From Succinivibrio sp. (lineage in GTDB: Bacteria > Pseudomonadota > Gammaproteobacteria > Enterobacterales > Succinivibrionaceae): DNA of 54,366 bases. Below the pieces are notes generated by a model. It worked only from the letters and a program-made list of their open reading frames with translations. It searched no databases and had not been told where the DNA came from. Below, one piece after another: positions 1-9,992 of this stretch. The translations under genes and the position numbers were made by a program. Positions within the stretch are counted from its first letter, which is position 1; every line of letters starts with the position of its first letter. The stretch lies in assembly GCA_017469335.1 (NCBI GenBank), contig JAFUGP010000081.1, positions 1-54,366 of the forward strand, given 5' to 3'.

Positions 1-102
1 AACATGATCAAGACCATCAAGAAACGAGGGTATGGCTATCCTGATACTGAATATTTCTTCTTAAAGATAATGGACGAAAGCCGTAAAAAGGAGAGGTTCT
101 AA
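1..102 (+). pseudogene. 3' end of a transposase-like gene (cut by window edge)
   Basis: An open frame enters from the left edge and stops at 100-102, giving 33 residues that include IKTIKKRGYGYPDTEYFFLK. The lysine-rich IKTIK-GYGY-D-E-F pattern resembles the extreme C-terminus of ISL3-type transposases, but so short a piece cannot fix the family. It could be the tail of an intact gene to the left or a remnant. An insertion-sequence origin fits the accessory nature of the next 4 kb. Confidence 0.4.
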
Positions 103-233
103 AAGATGCCGATCCCCCTAAAATATCCATTGAACCAAAATTTAATCTATGCCGAGGTAAGCGGTCCGATGCGCTTAATGCCGAAGGAGCATGCAGAAGG
201 GTGCCCTCAGGTTCAATGAAGAATCAGGATGAA

Positions 234-257
234 TGGGGTGAAGCAGCCCCATTTTTT
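234..257 (+). terminator. Intrinsic terminator downstream of transposase tail
   Basis: TGGGG (234-238) pairs with CCCCA (247-251) around an 8-nt loop, followed directly by six T (252-257). This is a classic hairpin plus U-tract, well placed to end transcription entering from the left. The rest of 103-495 holds no convincing gene. A short open stretch ending near 330 could be more insertion-sequence debris. Confidence 0.6.
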
Positions 258-329
258 ACCGGTCAAAGATGGGACGTACCTGAGCAGGCTATAGAATTTG
301 CTGTTTTAGCAAGGCATTTTGTGCTGTAA

Positions 330-357
330 TTGACATGTTTATGCAAGAGAATACAAG
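330..357 (+). promoter_or_regulatory. Candidate sigma-70 promoter for the 496-2112 gene
   Basis: A perfect TTGACA (330-335) is followed after 16 bp by TACAAG (352-357), a 4/6 match to TATAAT. This would give a leader of about 130 nt before the ATG at 496. The -10 is weak. The very AT-rich stretch 440-495 could hold another start site. Confidence 0.3.
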
Positions 358-495
358 TGATTCTAAAAGGCAATTATGAACTAATCTCAGTCATGGTACC
401 GCATGTCCGGACGTAAATTAATGTACTTTTTATAGACAGTCAACAAAAACCTTCTAATTATTTAATATTAATAATATATCCGTATCTTATAGATA

Positions 496-2112
496 ATGAA
501 ACTAAACGACGTAAAACGGCTTCTTTCACAAAAAGAGCACCAACGACTGGAATTGAAGAAAACCACCGGACAGCTAGAACGAGGTATGGAAACTGTCTGC
601 GCTTTTCTCAATGGAGAGGGCGGCACAGTTTTGTTTGGCATAAACGATAAGGGAGATATTGTCGGGCAGGAAGTTGCAGACTCAACCAAAAGAAGTATTG
701 CAGAGCATATAGCGGCGCTGGAACCCTCTGCCCCGGTCAAGGTGTCCTATATCTCTTTGCCATCATGTAATAGGCAGTTGATCGCCATGAGTGTAGCCAG
801 TTCACGCATGGAAAGACCTTTTTTGTATAGAGGGCGTGCCTATATGAGAGTGGAGAGCACTACGACTACCATGCCTCAGCATATCTATGAAAAACTTCTC
901 CTGGAACGTTCCGGTATTAATCACAGTTGGGAATCCTTTGTAAATCCAAAGCTTTCTGTTAATGACTTGAATGTTGACGAAATATTGAAGACGGTGCGCC
1001 TTGGCATTGAGTGCGGACGCCTTCCGGAAAGTACCGGAACTGATATTGAAGACATACTCAATCGTTTGGAACTTAGCAGCGAGGGTGTTCTGAGGAATGC
1101 TGCTGCGGTTCTTTTTGCCAAAAAAGAAATGGGCGATTACTTTCAGTGCGGGATCAGACTGGCCAGATTTCGCGGTTCGGACAAGTCAGTATTCATAGAC
1201 AATGAGCAGATCCAGGGTAATGTTTTTGAACTTCTTGACGCTGCCATGAGTTTTGCCTTTAAACACCTTTCTTTGTCAGGAGTTGTATCAGGCCTTGAGC
1301 GGGAGGAACATCTCTCGGTACCGTATAAAGCGCTTCGTGAGGCTGTGATCAACGCCATTTGTCATCGTGACTATCGGCAACCTGGAGCGTCTGTAGGTAT
1401 GGCAATATATGACGACAGAGTAGAGATTGAAAATCCTGGATATCTGCCAACAGACTGGAAATTAGCTGTAACCCAACACAAAACTCGGTCCAACCCGCCT
1501 AATCCTTTGATAGCCAATGCTCTTTACAAAAGAAAGACCGTGGAAAAATGGGGCCGGGGCATAGAGCTGATGATAAATGAGTGCAAACAACAGGGTTTGC
1601 CTGAACCGGACTTTGCGGAACTGGCCGGATTTGTGACAGTCTGCTTTCATTACCGAAATGAGTCTCTGGAACTGCTGAATAATTATTTATCAGAACAAGC
1701 AGAACAAAAAACAGAACAAGCAGAGCCCAAAACAGAACAAGCAGAACAAAAAACAGAACAAGCAGAGCCCAAAACAGAACAAGCAGAACAAAAAACAGAA
1801 CAAGCAGAGCAAAAAACAGGACAAGCAGAGCAAAAAACAGGACAAGAAGAGAAAAAAACAGGACAAGTAGCAGTTGAACCCTCCAGGCAGGTTAAGGCTC
1901 TGCTGGCATGCCTGTCAGATAACATGAGGTCTTTGCAGGAGATTATGTTGAGGCTCGATAAGAAAGGCCGCTCTAATTTTCTTAAAAATTATATCTGGCC
2001 TGCGCTGTCTGCTGGCTTGATTGCCCGTGAATTCCCCGACCAGGTAAATCACAGCAGGCAGAGGTACTACCTCACAGAAAAAGGGAAGGCCTGCTTGCGG
2101 TGTCCAACCTAA
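496..2112 (+). CDS. AlbA_2 / Schlafen-like putative ATP-binding transcriptional regulator with heptapeptide repeat
   Basis: 538 aa. Residues about 10-140 match the AlbA_2 (Schlafen-type) domain, seen in FLNGEGGTVLFGI and the FLYRGRAYMRVES segment. Residues about 275-370 match the HATPase_c_4 domain common in these proteins (REAVINAICHRDYRQPG, then KWGRGIELM). Residues 400-455 are eight copies of an EQAEQKT-like heptad. The C-terminal 75 residues look like a winged helix (SLQEIMLRLDKKGRSNF, then YYLTEKGKACL). Such proteins are usually annotated as putative DNA-binding or transcriptional regulators; the target is unknown. No Shine-Dalgarno sequence is visible before the ATG, but the AlbA_2 domain starts just after it. 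It is one of three AlbA_2 proteins in this window. Confidence 0.8.
   Translation: MKLNDVKRLLSQKEHQRLELKKTTGQLERGMETVCAFLNGEGGTVLFGINDKGDIVGQEVADSTKRSIAEHIAALEPSAPVKVSYISLPSCNRQLIAMSVASSRMERPFLYRGRAYMRVESTTTTMPQHIYEKLLLERSGINHSWESFVNPKLSVNDLNVDEILKTVRLGIECGRLPESTGTDIEDILNRLELSSEGVLRNAAAVLFAKKEMGDYFQCGIRLARFRGSDKSVFIDNEQIQGNVFELLDAAMSFAFKHLSLSGVVSGLEREEHLSVPYKALREAVINAICHRDYRQPGASVGMAIYDDRVEIENPGYLPTDWKLAVTQHKTRSNPPNPLIANALYKRKTVEKWGRGIELMINECKQQGLPEPDFAELAGFVTVCFHYRNESLELLNNYLSEQAEQKTEQAEPKTEQAEQKTEQAEPKTEQAEQKTEQAEQKTGQAEQKTGQEEKKTGQVAVEPSRQVKALLACLSDNMRSLQEIMLRLDKKGRSNFLKNYIWPALSAGLIAREFPDQVNHSRQRYYLTEKGKACLRCPT
1693..1860 (+). repeat. Tandem 21-bp repeat (8 units) inside the AlbA_2 gene
   Basis: Eight contiguous 21-bp units encode EQAEQKT, EQAEPKT, EQAEQKT, EQAEPKT, EQAEQKT, EQAEQKT, GQAEQKT and GQEEKKT (residues 400-455). 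Units 1-2 and 3-4 alternate as a 42-bp higher-order repeat, which suggests recent slippage expansion. The encoded peptide is polar and charged, probably helical, and separates the ATPase-like core from the winged helix. Confidence 0.95.
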
Positions 2113-2325
2113 GACAAAGCCTTAAGATATGAAAACCAGCGACCAGGTTCCGTTGCTGTCATTTTCGATTTCTCTGAAAATGTGCACACAGGCGCACTTT
2201 TGTGCCCGCAGCGAGAGGTTTTGTGCATTATCCTTGAAATACTGGACAAAACCTGCCGGATGCTGTGCTTTACATAAGTTGAACAGCACTGCTTGAGCAG
2301 ACTGTCTCACTGTGCTGGAGTTTGC

Positions 2326-4299
2326 ATGTACCTATCTCGGGCTGAGATCCGCAATTATCGCGGTATCCGTCACCTCAAGGTGGATTTTGAGGAAGAGAGC
2401 ACCGTGCTCATCGGTGAAAACTCCTGGGGCAAAACCTCACTGTTGCGGGCGCTGTGGACCGTGCTGGGACAGGGACCGCAACTGTGCCGCTTCTCGGCCG
2501 AGGATCTCTACGTGCCGGTCCCCCTGCTCGGTGAAAACGAACAGGATGACGCAGGGCAGGGTACCGTGGCCAACAGCGCTTCACCGGCGGCTCTCCCTGC
2601 ACCACCTAGTGCCCCTTCCTCTGTCAGGGACAACGCAGGCGACGGGGCTTCTTCAAACAGAGTTACGGTGTCCAGACCTTTTTTGGATCTGTCCGCCACC
2701 ACGGCCGCGGCCATATTCCCCAAGGGCGAGTCCAAAAGACTCAAGCGCAATCTGAAAAAACTCAAAAGCGTCGCATCCACCAGCACTTACTACAGGCGCG
2801 AGTATGAGTTCAGAGCCAATGACGTCTATCAGAAAAACGCCGATGAGTTGAGCATCGAACTGTGGTTCTGCGAAAGCCCCGGAACCGAACGGCAACTGTC
2901 CAATCCGCTGTTGCGCAAATACTGGATCTGCTGTCCCGATAACTTCTACCGTCTGCACTGGCTCATCAAAGCCCATACAGTAAACGGCGAGTTTGTCACC
3001 GAGCATCTGCTCTTAGGCAGCGGCCGCAGGGAATTTCGCGAGGGCATAGAGCCGGCGTTGCAACTTATCATCAGTCTCAACCCTGTGCTCAGAATGCGCG
3101 ATCACCGTATGCTGACCCGCGAGCAGGCCGACAAGGAAACTGGGTGTGCTCAAACCGACGCTGAGACACAGAAGCGACAGGTGGCTCAGACTTATCTCTC
3201 AGTACTCAAGGGACTGTCGGCAGCCGAGCAGTCCGATCTGCGCAAGGACCTGCTCACTTTAAGCGATCTGGTGTCGCAGTATCTGACTAACTACTCACTG
3301 CCCCAGATCTCGGGGCCGCGGCGCAGCACGCGCAGTAGCGGCGATGCGGTAAGCCGCCCCATTTCGCTGGAGACCATGTCCACGCTGCGCGATACCTTAA
3401 ACGAGCCCGGTATCAACAAGACCAAACTGCTGACCACCCTGCTGGCCGGAGCCATGACCTTGAGCGGGGAGGGGCGCGACATCAACTGGGAAGAGCGCCC
3501 CATCGTGATCTTCGAGGACATTGAAGCACGTTTTCACCCCTCGCTGCTGCTCTCCTTCTGGTCAGTGGTGGAGAGTGTCAATGTGCAGAAAATCGTCACC
3601 ACCAATTCCGGTGAGCTGCTCTCGGCCATTCCGCTGACCTCTCTGCGCCGTCTGCACCGCCGCTACTACGATACGCGCAGCTATCAGGTCGATCTGCAGG
3701 AGTTTTCCACCGATGATATGCGGCGCATAGCCTTTCACCTGCGCTTAAACCGCCCCATGACCTTGTTCTCGCGCTGTTGGCTTCTGGTGGAGGGCGAGAC
3801 CGAGATCTGGATGATCTCGCAGATGGCGGCAATGATGGGCATAAGTTTGCAGTGCAACGGAGTGAGGCCCATCGAGTTTGCGCAGTGCGGTTTGGGACCG
3901 CTCATCAAGCTGGCCAGACAACTGGGCATTGCCTATCATGTGCTCACCGACGGTGATGATGCCGGGCTTAAATACGCTCAGATGACCTCACGCTACGTCG
4001 CGTTGGAGCAGTTGGATGATCACCTGACAGTGCTGCCTAGTTCTGACATCGAGCACTTCTTCTATTACAACGGTTTTGACCGCACCTATCAGCGCGCTTC
4101 CGGCATGCGCGGCCCTTACAACCGCAAGGGACTGACCGCCGATCGCATCATTGAGCTGGCCATCAAAAAGAAAAGCAAGCCGGGCATGGCTCTGGCGGTG
4201 ATAGCAGAAATGCAGGAGCGCGGCAGCGAGGCAATCCCCGAACTTTTCATGAACATGCTCAACAAAATTACCCTGCTCAGTCATGGCGATTACTTCTAA
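2326..4299 (+). CDS. OLD-family ATP-dependent endonuclease (YbjD-like)
   Basis: 657 aa from the ATG at 2326, which has CTGGAG upstream; a TTG at 2293 would add 11 unconvincing residues. The N-terminus is an SMC/RecF-like ATPase: FRNYRGI-type beta strands, Walker A GENSWGKTS at residues 30-38, and a Walker B region near IVIFEDIEARFHP. The C-terminal third is TOPRIM-like, with LLVEGETEIWM and HVLTDGDDAG supplying the acidic metal-binding residues. OLD-family proteins couple ATP hydrolysis to DNA nicking or cleavage; several act in phage defence, while E. coli YbjD is a poorly characterised relative. Residues about 80-115 are a low-complexity A/P/S-rich insertion. It ends 66 bp before pyrE. Confidence 0.8.
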   Translation: MYLSRAEIRNYRGIRHLKVDFEEESTVLIGENSWGKTSLLRALWTVLGQGPQLCRFSAEDLYVPVPLLGENEQDDAGQGTVANSASPAALPAPPSAPSSVRDNAGDGASSNRVTVSRPFLDLSATTAAAIFPKGESKRLKRNLKKLKSVASTSTYYRREYEFRANDVYQKNADELSIELWFCESPGTERQLSNPLLRKYWICCPDNFYRLHWLIKAHTVNGEFVTEHLLLGSGRREFREGIEPALQLIISLNPVLRMRDHRMLTREQADKETGCAQTDAETQKRQVAQTYLSVLKGLSAAEQSDLRKDLLTLSDLVSQYLTNYSLPQISGPRRSTRSSGDAVSRPISLETMSTLRDTLNEPGINKTKLLTTLLAGAMTLSGEGRDINWEERPIVIFEDIEARFHPSLLLSFWSVVESVNVQKIVTTNSGELLSAIPLTSLRRLHRRYYDTRSYQVDLQEFSTDDMRRIAFHLRLNRPMTLFSRCWLLVEGETEIWMISQMAAMMGISLQCNGVRPIEFAQCGLGPLIKLARQLGIAYHVLTDGDDAGLKYAQMTSRYVALEQLDDHLTVLPSSDIEHFFYYNGFDRTYQRASGMRGPYNRKGLTADRIIELAIKKKSKPGMALAVIAEMQERGSEAIPELFMNMLNKITLLSHGDYF

Positions 4300-4365
4300 G
4301 ATCACTTATGATTGAGACTTCACCCAATAGATAACAATTCACTGCACGCAATAAGGACACAAATC

Positions 4366-5010
4366 ATGCAGGAGTATCAGCGTAAGTTCATCGAGCTGGC
4401 CTTGGAGCGCCAGGTGCTGAAATTTGGCAGTTTCATTCTCAAATCCGGCCGAAGCAGTCCCTATTTTTTCAATGCCGGCTCCTTCTGCACCGGCCGTGAT
4501 CTGGCGGTACTGGGCTCCTGCTACGCCAAGACCATCGCCGACTCGGCCATCTACTGTGACGTGGTCTTCGGCCCGGCTTATAAGGGGATCCCGCTGGCCT
4601 GCGCCACCGCGATGTCCCTGAGCTTAGAGTACGGGCGCGATGTGCCGTGGTGTTTTAACCGCAAGGAGAAAAAGGATCACGGTGAAGGCGGGCGTCTGGT
4701 CGGCGCTCCGCTCAACGGTGAGGTTCTGCTCATTGACGATGTCATTACGGCCGGCACGGCCATCCGCGAGTCGGCGGAGATCATCAGACTCAACGGTGGC
4801 AGTTTTCATACGGCGCTCATCGCCCTGGACCGGCAGGAAAAGGGCCGTAACGAGCAGCAGAGCGCCATTGAGGAGGTGCAGGAGGAACTGGGGATCCAGG
4901 TCATTTCCATCATCACCTTCAGTGATCTCATCAGTTTTGTGGAAAAAGACGAGATGCTGCGCTCCCATCTGCCGGTCATGCTGGAATACCGTGAACAGTA
5001 CGGTGTGTGA
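4366..5010 (+). CDS. pyrE: Orotate phosphoribosyltransferase
   Basis: 214 aa, the usual length for PyrE. It converts orotate and PRPP to OMP in pyrimidine synthesis. Diagnostic features are [19 protein letters not shown] near the N-terminus, the orotate loop around [11 protein letters not shown], and the PRPP-binding signature [13 protein letters not shown]. The ATG at 4366 is preceded by AAGGAC; an upstream in-frame TTG (4312) adds residues absent from the family. In E. coli pyrE follows rph; here it lies between an OLD-type nuclease and the S10 operon. Confidence 0.96.
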   Translation: MQEYQRKFIELALERQVLKFGSFILKSGRSSPYFFNAGSFCTGRDLAVLGSCYAKTIADSAIYCDVVFGPAYKGIPLACATAMSLSLEYGRDVPWCFNRKEKKDHGEGGRLVGAPLNGEVLLIDDVITAGTAIRESAEIIRLNGGSFHTALIALDRQEKGRNEQQSAIEEVQEELGIQVISIITFSDLISFVEKDEMLRSHLPVMLEYREQYGV

Positions 5011-5034
5011 CTGAGCTGCCTCCTACCTTCTCAA

Positions 5035-5054
5035 GGCGGGACCCAGGTCCCGCC
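5035..5054 (+). terminator. Hairpin downstream of pyrE
   Basis: GGCGGGAC (5035-5042) and GTCCCGCC (5047-5054) form a perfect 8-bp stem with a CCAG loop, 25 nt after the pyrE stop. No U-tract follows directly, so it may be a weak or factor-dependent terminator, or a 3'-end stabiliser. Confidence 0.45.
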
Positions 5055-5151
5055 CAGGCAAACTCTCAGGTCTCGAGTTTTTGTCTGCCTTTATCTGGGC
5101 CGGCGCGAATGCGCCTGCGCCTGGAGCTTGAAAAAAATCCCTTACCTCCCC

Positions 5152-5179
5152 TTGCGCTTTAACTTTCTTTGGGTATAAT
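5152..5179 (+). promoter_or_regulatory. S10 operon promoter
   Basis: TTGCGC (5152-5157), a 16-bp spacer and a perfect TATAAT (5174-5179) form a good sigma-70 promoter about 190 bp before rpsJ. The expected start near 5186 leaves a leader of about 180 nt, similar to the long regulated leader of the E. coli S10 operon. Confidence 0.75.
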
Positions 5180-5286
5180 TATGCCCACTATTTTTGCGCC
5201 CCGCCCAAAACCGGGAGCGGCAAAACCAGCCCTACACCAATATGGCGCGGCTGAGGGTACACCCCTGATTTAGGGGGAATTGTTAA

Positions 5287-5679
<393 letters not shown>

Positions 5680-5693
5680 GGAGGGAACTAGTT

Positions 5694-6332
5694 ATGTCAT
5701 TAGGTTTAGTGGGACGCAAGCTGGGCATGACCCGCGTGTTCACCGAGAACGGCAAGACCGTACCCGTGACCGTGATAGAGGTTGAGGCCAACCGCGTCAC
5801 TCAGATTAAGAACATGGAAAGCGACGGCTACTGCGCCGTGCAGGTGACCACCGGCACGCGCAAGGCCAGCCGGGTCAACAAGCCGGAGCAGGGGCACTTT
5901 GCCAAAGCCAACGTGGCCGCCGGCCGCGGTTTGTGGGAGTTCCGTCTCTCCGAGGAGGAACTTGCCTCCTATCAGGTGGGAGCCGAGATCAAGGTCGATC
6001 TGTTCAAGGATGTCAAGAAAGTCGACGTGACCGGCAACTCCAAGGGCAAGGGCACCGCCGGTACCATCAAGCGCTGGAATTTCCTGCATCAGGATTTCAC
6101 CCACGGTAATTCCCGTTCCCACCGTGTGCCGGGCTCCACTGGTCAGAACCAGACTCCGGGCCGGGTGTTCAAGGGCAAGAAGATGTCCGGTCGTATGGGC
6201 AATGAAAGGGTTACCGTGCAGAGCCTGGAGCTGGTGCGCGTTGACACCGAGCGCAATCTTCTGCTGGTCAAGGGCGCCGTTCCCGGTGCCAACCGCGGCG
6301 ATTTGATCGTCAAACCCAGCGTTAAAGCTTAA
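5694..6332 (+). CDS. rplC: 50S ribosomal protein L3 (uL3)
   Basis: 212 aa. It has the family start [13 protein letters not shown], the [15 protein letters not shown] loop that reaches the peptidyl-transferase centre, and [17 protein letters not shown]3 is an early assembly protein of the 50S subunit. The Gln of the [10 protein letters not shown] loop, methylated by PrmB in E. coli, is present. It starts 14 nt after rpsJ with GGGAGG upstream and is second in the S10 operon. Confidence 0.98.
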   Translation: MSLGLVGRKLGMTRVFTENGKTVPVTVIEVEANRVTQIKNMESDGYCAVQVTTGTRKASRVNKPEQGHFAKANVAAGRGLWEFRLSEEELASYQVGAEIKVDLFKDVKKVDVTGNSKGKGTAGTIKRWNFLHQDFTHGNSRSHRVPGSTGQNQTPGRVFKGKKMSGRMGNERVTVQSLELVRVDTERNLLLVKGAVPGANRGDLIVKPSVKA

Positions 6333-6346
6333 CTAGGGGTGTAATC

Positions 6347-6958
6347 ATGGAATTGAAAATGATAGGCGCCGACAAGCCGCTGGAAGTGTCCGAAAGCACT
6401 TTCGGCCGCGAGTACAACGAGGCTCTGGTGCATCAGGTAGTGGTTTCCTACCTCAGCACTGCCCGCGCCGGAACCAAGGCCCAGAAGACCCGTTCGGAGG
6501 TTTCCGGCGGCGGCAAGAAGCCTTTCCGTCAGAAAGGCACCGGTCGTGCCCGTGCCGGTTCGACCCGCTCTCCGCTGTGGCGTACGGGTGGCACTACATT
6601 CGCCGCCAAACCGCAGGACTGGACTCAGAAAGTAAACCGCAAGATGTACCGTGTGGCCATGAGAAGCATTCTCTCGGAGCTGGTGCGTCAGGAGCGCCTG
6701 TTGGTGGTGGACAGTTTCAAGGTCGAAAACCATAAGACCAAGAGTCTGGTCGCCAAACTTAAGGAGCTCGACCTCAAAAAAGTGCTCATCGTAACTGAGA
6801 GCTTCGATCAGGATTTGTTTCTGGCTTCGCGCAACCTCTACAAGGTGGAAGTGTGCCAGCCGGGCACTTCCGGCTTCAATCCGGTTAACCTGGTCGGTTT
6901 CGACAAGGTGCTGGTGACCTCCGGGGCCGTCAAGAAAATTGAGGAGTTGCTCAAATGA
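6347..6958 (+). CDS. rplD: 50S ribosomal protein L4 (uL4)
   Basis: 203 aa, normal length. It shows [20 protein letters not shown], then the basic extended loop ([20 protein letters not shown]) that lines the exit tunnel, and a C-terminal Rossmann-like lobe. In E. coli, L4 also represses its own operon by leader binding and inhibits RNase E. It precedes rplW, with which it overlaps by ATGA (6955-6958), indicating translational coupling. Confidence 0.98.
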   Translation: MELKMIGADKPLEVSESTFGREYNEALVHQVVVSYLSTARAGTKAQKTRSEVSGGGKKPFRQKGTGRARAGSTRSPLWRTGGTTFAAKPQDWTQKVNRKMYRVAMRSILSELVRQERLLVVDSFKVENHKTKSLVAKLKELDLKKVLIVTESFDQDLFLASRNLYKVEVCQPGTSGFNPVNLVGFDKVLVTSGAVKKIEELLK

Positions 6959-7278
6959 CTTCCGAATCCCGTTTAATGAAAATTTTAATTTCCCCGGTGA
7001 TGTCCGAAAAGAGTCACTACTACTCCGAGCATGGCGTGTCCGTGTTCAAAGTGCTCAAGGATGCGACCAAGGATGAGATCAAGGCTGCCGTTGAGCGGAT
7101 TTTCAATGTCAAAGTGGACGCGGTAAGAACTCTTAATTTCCAGGGCAAGACCAGGCGCAGCGCTCATGGTATCGGACGCCGTTCCGACTGGAAGAAAGCT
7201 TACGTGACCGTTCAGGGCGGCAAAACAATTGATGTCGAGCAGGCCTCGGCCGCAGACGTCAATAAGGAGAATGCATAA
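6955..7278 (+). CDS. rplW: 50S ribosomal protein L23 (uL23)
   Basis: 107 aa, slightly longer than the usual 95-100. The core [14 protein letters not shown] and [16 protein letters not shown] match L23, which sits at the tunnel exit and docks trigger factor and SRP. The start overlaps the rplD stop, so a few N-terminal residues (MTSESR) precede the family's usual start. The stop TAA shares its last base with the rplB ATG. Confidence 0.97.
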   Translation: MTSESRLMKILISPVMSEKSHYYSEHGVSVFKVLKDATKDEIKAAVERIFNVKVDAVRTLNFQGKTRRSAHGIGRRSDWKKAYVTVQGGKTIDVEQASAADVNKENA

Positions 7279-8093
7279 TGGCAGTCATCAAAGAAAAACC
7301 GACCTCTCCGGCTCGTCGCCATGTAGTGCGGGTCAAGACTCCGGGGTTGTGGAAAGGTGAGCCCTATAAGCCGCTGGTGGTTGAGAAACGCAAAACCGGC
7401 GGACGCGATAGTCACGGTCGTATTTCCGTGCGTCATATCGGCGGCGGGCACAAGCAGCGTTACCGTTTAATTGACTTCAAACGCCAGAAAGACGGTGTGG
7501 AAGCGAAGGTGGAGCGTATTGAGTACGATCCGAACCGCTCCTCGCACATCGCTCTGGTGGTTTACCGTGACGGTGAGCGCCGTTACATTCTGGCCCCGAA
7601 GGGTCTTAAGGTCGGCGATACCATCATCTCAGGAGCTTCGGCCCCCATCAAGGTGGGCAACACGCTGCCGCTGAACAATATTCCCCTGGGCACGGTGGTG
7701 CATGGTGTGGAACTGACCCCCGGCAAAGGCGCGGTATTTGCCCGTTCGGCCGGGTCCTATTGCGAAGTGCTGGCCCGCGAAGGCGGCTATGTGACCTTGC
7801 GCATGCGTTCGGGCGAGATGCGCCGGGTGCTGGCAAGTGGCCGCGCCACCATCGGTGAGGTGGGTAACGGTGAGCACATGCTCCGTCAACTGGGCAAAGC
7901 CGGTGCCAACCGCTGGCGCGGTGTCAGGCCGACCGTCCGCGGCATGGCCATGAACCCGATTGACCACCCGCATGGCGGCGGTGAAGGCCGTAACAAGGGC
8001 ATTCAGCCGTGCTCGCCGTGGGGTACCCCGAGCAAGGGCTACAAGACCCGCAAGAACAAGCGTACTGAGAAGTACATCGTTCATCACCGTTAA
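7278..8093 (+). CDS. rplB: 50S ribosomal protein L2 (uL2)
   Basis: 271 aa. It contains [17 protein letters not shown], the [16 protein letters not shown] segment and the essential C-terminal loop [18 protein letters not shown], whose conserved His contributes to peptidyl-transferase activity. L2 binds 23S rRNA domain IV and supports subunit association. It shares one base with the rplW stop and lies 19 nt before rpsS. Confidence 0.98.
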   Translation: MAVIKEKPTSPARRHVVRVKTPGLWKGEPYKPLVVEKRKTGGRDSHGRISVRHIGGGHKQRYRLIDFKRQKDGVEAKVERIEYDPNRSSHIALVVYRDGERRYILAPKGLKVGDTIISGASAPIKVGNTLPLNNIPLGTVVHGVELTPGKGAVFARSAGSYCEVLAREGGYVTLRMRSGEMRRVLASGRATIGEVGNGEHMLRQLGKAGANRWRGVRPTVRGMAMNPIDHPHGGGEGRNKGIQPCSPWGTPSKGYKTRKNKRTEKYIVHHR

Positions 8094-8112
8094 ACACAAG
8101 TGAGGATTTAAC

Positions 8113-8400
8113 ATGCCACGTTCTCTGAAGAAAGGCCCGTTTATCGACGCGTCCTTACTCAAGAAAGTACAGCAGACTCAGGCCAGCGGTGATAAAAAAC
8201 CGATTAAGACCTGGTCGCGCCGCTCGGTGATCATCCCGACCATGATTGGTATGACCATCGCGGTGCACAACGGGCGTCAGCACGTACCGGTGTACGTGAC
8301 TGACGAAATGGTAGGTCACAAGCTCGGTGAGTTTGCACCGACCCGCACCTTCCGCGGGCACGGTAACACCGATGCCAAAGGCTCGGCGCCAGGCAAATAA
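8113..8400 (+). CDS. rpsS: 30S ribosomal protein S19 (uS19)
   Basis: 95 aa. [12 protein letters not shown] is the near-invariant S19 start. [14 protein letters not shown] and the [13 protein letters not shown] helix follow. S19 lies in the 30S head and contacts S13 and the A-site tRNA. GTGAGGA provides the ribosome-binding site. Confidence 0.98.
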   Translation: MPRSLKKGPFIDASLLKKVQQTQASGDKKPIKTWSRRSVIIPTMIGMTIAVHNGRQHVPVYVTDEMVGHKLGEFAPTRTFRGHGNTDAKGSAPGK

Positions 8401-8412
8401 GGGAGAGTTACC

Positions 8413-8754
8413 ATGGAAGTAAAAGCTGTTCATCGTTACGCCCGTTCCTCGGCGCAGAAGGCCAGGCTGGTGGCGGATTTGGTCCGCGGCAAGAGTGTTG
8501 AAGAAGCTCTGGACATTCTGCAGTTTCAGCCGCGCAAAGCCGCAGGTCTTATCCGCGCCGTGGTGTTGTCTGCAGTAGCCAATGCCGAGCACAACGTGTC
8601 TTTGGATATCGATTCGCTGGTCATTTCCCGGATCATGGTGGACGAGGGCCCCTCGCTCAAACGCCTGCAGCCGCGTGCCAAAGGGCGCGCCGATCGCAAG
8701 GTAAAGCGCACCTCGCATATCACTGTTTTCGTTTCCGACAGCGTTCAGGAGTAA
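8413..8754 (+). CDS. rplV: 50S ribosomal protein L22 (uL22)
   Basis: 113 aa. It shows [19 protein letters not shown] and the C-terminal beta-hairpin ([15 protein letters not shown]) that lines the exit tunnel, a known site of macrolide-resistance changes; no deletion is apparent there. It ends 2 nt before the rpsC start. Confidence 0.98.
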   Translation: MEVKAVHRYARSSAQKARLVADLVRGKSVEEALDILQFQPRKAAGLIRAVVLSAVANAEHNVSLDIDSLVISRIMVDEGPSLKRLQPRAKGRADRKVKRTSHITVFVSDSVQE

Positions 8755-8756
8755 AA

Positions 8757-9566
8757 ATGGGCCAGAAAATCAATCCGATTGGACTTAGGCTGGGCATTAC
8801 CAAGCCCTACGCTTCGGTGTGGTATGCCTCCAGCAGCAACTTTGCCGCCAACATCAAGAGCGATGCTGAGGTTCGCAAATTTCTTAACAATGAGCTCAAG
8901 AACGCTTCGGTTTCCCGGATCGTCATTGACCGTCCTGCCAAGAGCATTCGCGTGACCATTTGCACCGCCCGTCCGGGCATTGTCATCGGCAAGAAGGGCG
9001 AGGATGTGGAAAAACTGCGCGGTCGCATCGCGGCCATTGCTGGCGTACCGGCTCAGGTGAACATCAGTGAGATCCGCAAGCCGGACCTCGACGCCAAACT
9101 GGTGGCTGATTCCATCGCCTCGCAGTTAGAGCGCCGCATCATGTTCCGCAGAGCCATGAGAAAGGCGATCCAGAATGCCATGCGTGTCGGCGCCAAAGGC
9201 ATCAAGGTAGAGGTATCGGGCCGTCTGGGCGGCGCCGAAATCGCCCGTACCGAGTGGTTGCGTGAAGGCCGGGTGCCTCTGCATACTCTGCGTGCCGATA
9301 TCGACTATGCCCTGTCAGAGGCTGTCACCACCTATGGTGTGATTGGCGTGAAGGTGTGGATCTTCAAAGGCGAGATCTTAGGTGAGCTGCCGCTGGGTCC
9401 GGAAGAGCAGGAAGATCGCAGTTCAGCAGCTCCGGGCGGCCGCAGACACCGTCGTGATGACGGTGCGGGTGCCCCGCGCGGCGGGCGCGGACGCAGGGGC
9501 GGTGCAGCCAAGTCGGCGGCAGCGGCTTCTGACAAGCCCGAAGCCGCTCCGGCCCAGGCTGAATAA
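8757..9566 (+). CDS. rpsC: 30S ribosomal protein S3 (uS3) with long C-terminal tail
   Basis: 269 aa against 233 in E. coli. [17 protein letters not shown] is the canonical start. The KH domain ([17 protein letters not shown]) and the C-terminal domain ([15 protein letters not shown]) are intact; they form the mRNA entry site of the 30S subunit. After about residue 210 there is an Arg/Gly-rich then Ala/Pro/Lys-rich tail of some 55 residues. Similar low-complexity tails occur on S11, L15 and L17 in this window. Confidence 0.97.
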   Translation: MGQKINPIGLRLGITKPYASVWYASSSNFAANIKSDAEVRKFLNNELKNASVSRIVIDRPAKSIRVTICTARPGIVIGKKGEDVEKLRGRIAAIAGVPAQVNISEIRKPDLDAKLVADSIASQLERRIMFRRAMRKAIQNAMRVGAKGIKVEVSGRLGGAEIARTEWLREGRVPLHTLRADIDYALSEAVTTYGVIGVKVWIFKGEILGELPLGPEEQEDRSSAAPGGRRHRRDDGAGAPRGGRGRRGGAAKSAAAASDKPEAAPAQAE

Positions 9567-9578
9567 GGAGAGTTGACC

Positions 9579-9992
9579 ATGTTACAACCAAAACGTACTA
9601 AGTACCGCAAGACCCAGAAAGGCCGCAATGAGGGTCTGGCTTACGCCGGCTCGGTGGTGGCGTTCGGCGAGTATGCGCTGAAGGCAACCTCGCGCGGTCA
9701 GATCACGGCCCGTGAAATCGAGGCGGCCCGCCGTGCTTTCACCCGTGAGATGAAGCGTGAAGGTAAAGTCTGGATCCGCGTGTTTCCGGACAAGCCGATC
9801 ACTCAGAAGGCTCTGGGCGTTCGTATGGGCAAGGGCAAGGGTACCGTTGAGTACTGGGTGGCCCCCATCCAGCCGGGACGCGTGCTGTTTGAATTAAGCG
9901 GCATCAGTGAGGAAGTGGCCCGCGAGGCACTTCGTCTGGCCGCTGCCAAACTCTCCGTTACCACGTCCTTTGTAAGGAAGCAGGTGATCTAA
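9579..9992 (+). CDS. rplP: 50S ribosomal protein L16 (uL16)
   Basis: 137 aa, close to E. coli (136). The ATG at 9579 gives the canonical [17 protein letters not shown]; the TTG two codons earlier is ignored. It also has [21 protein letters not shown]16 organises the A-site region of the 50S subunit. The conserved Arg in RMGKGKG, hydroxylated by RoxA in E. coli, is present. Its stop overlaps the rpmC ATG by one base. Confidence 0.98.
   Translation: MLQPKRTKYRKTQKGRNEGLAYAGSVVAFGEYALKATSRGQITAREIEAARRAFTREMKREGKVWIRVFPDKPITQKALGVRMGKGKGTVEYWVAPIQPGRVLFELSGISEEVAREALRLAAAKLSVTTSFVRKQVI

Noticed and set aside
1683-1925. Minus-strand frame with Cys-Ser-Ala repeats
   Set aside because: It is only the antisense shadow of the 21-bp coding repeat of the AlbA_2 gene.
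2122-2310. 62-codon minus-strand frame between the AlbA_2 and OLD genes
   Set aside because: It begins over the likely OLD start region, has no ribosome-binding site that I could support, and matches no family I know. It could be a remnant, but evidence is too thin to annotate.
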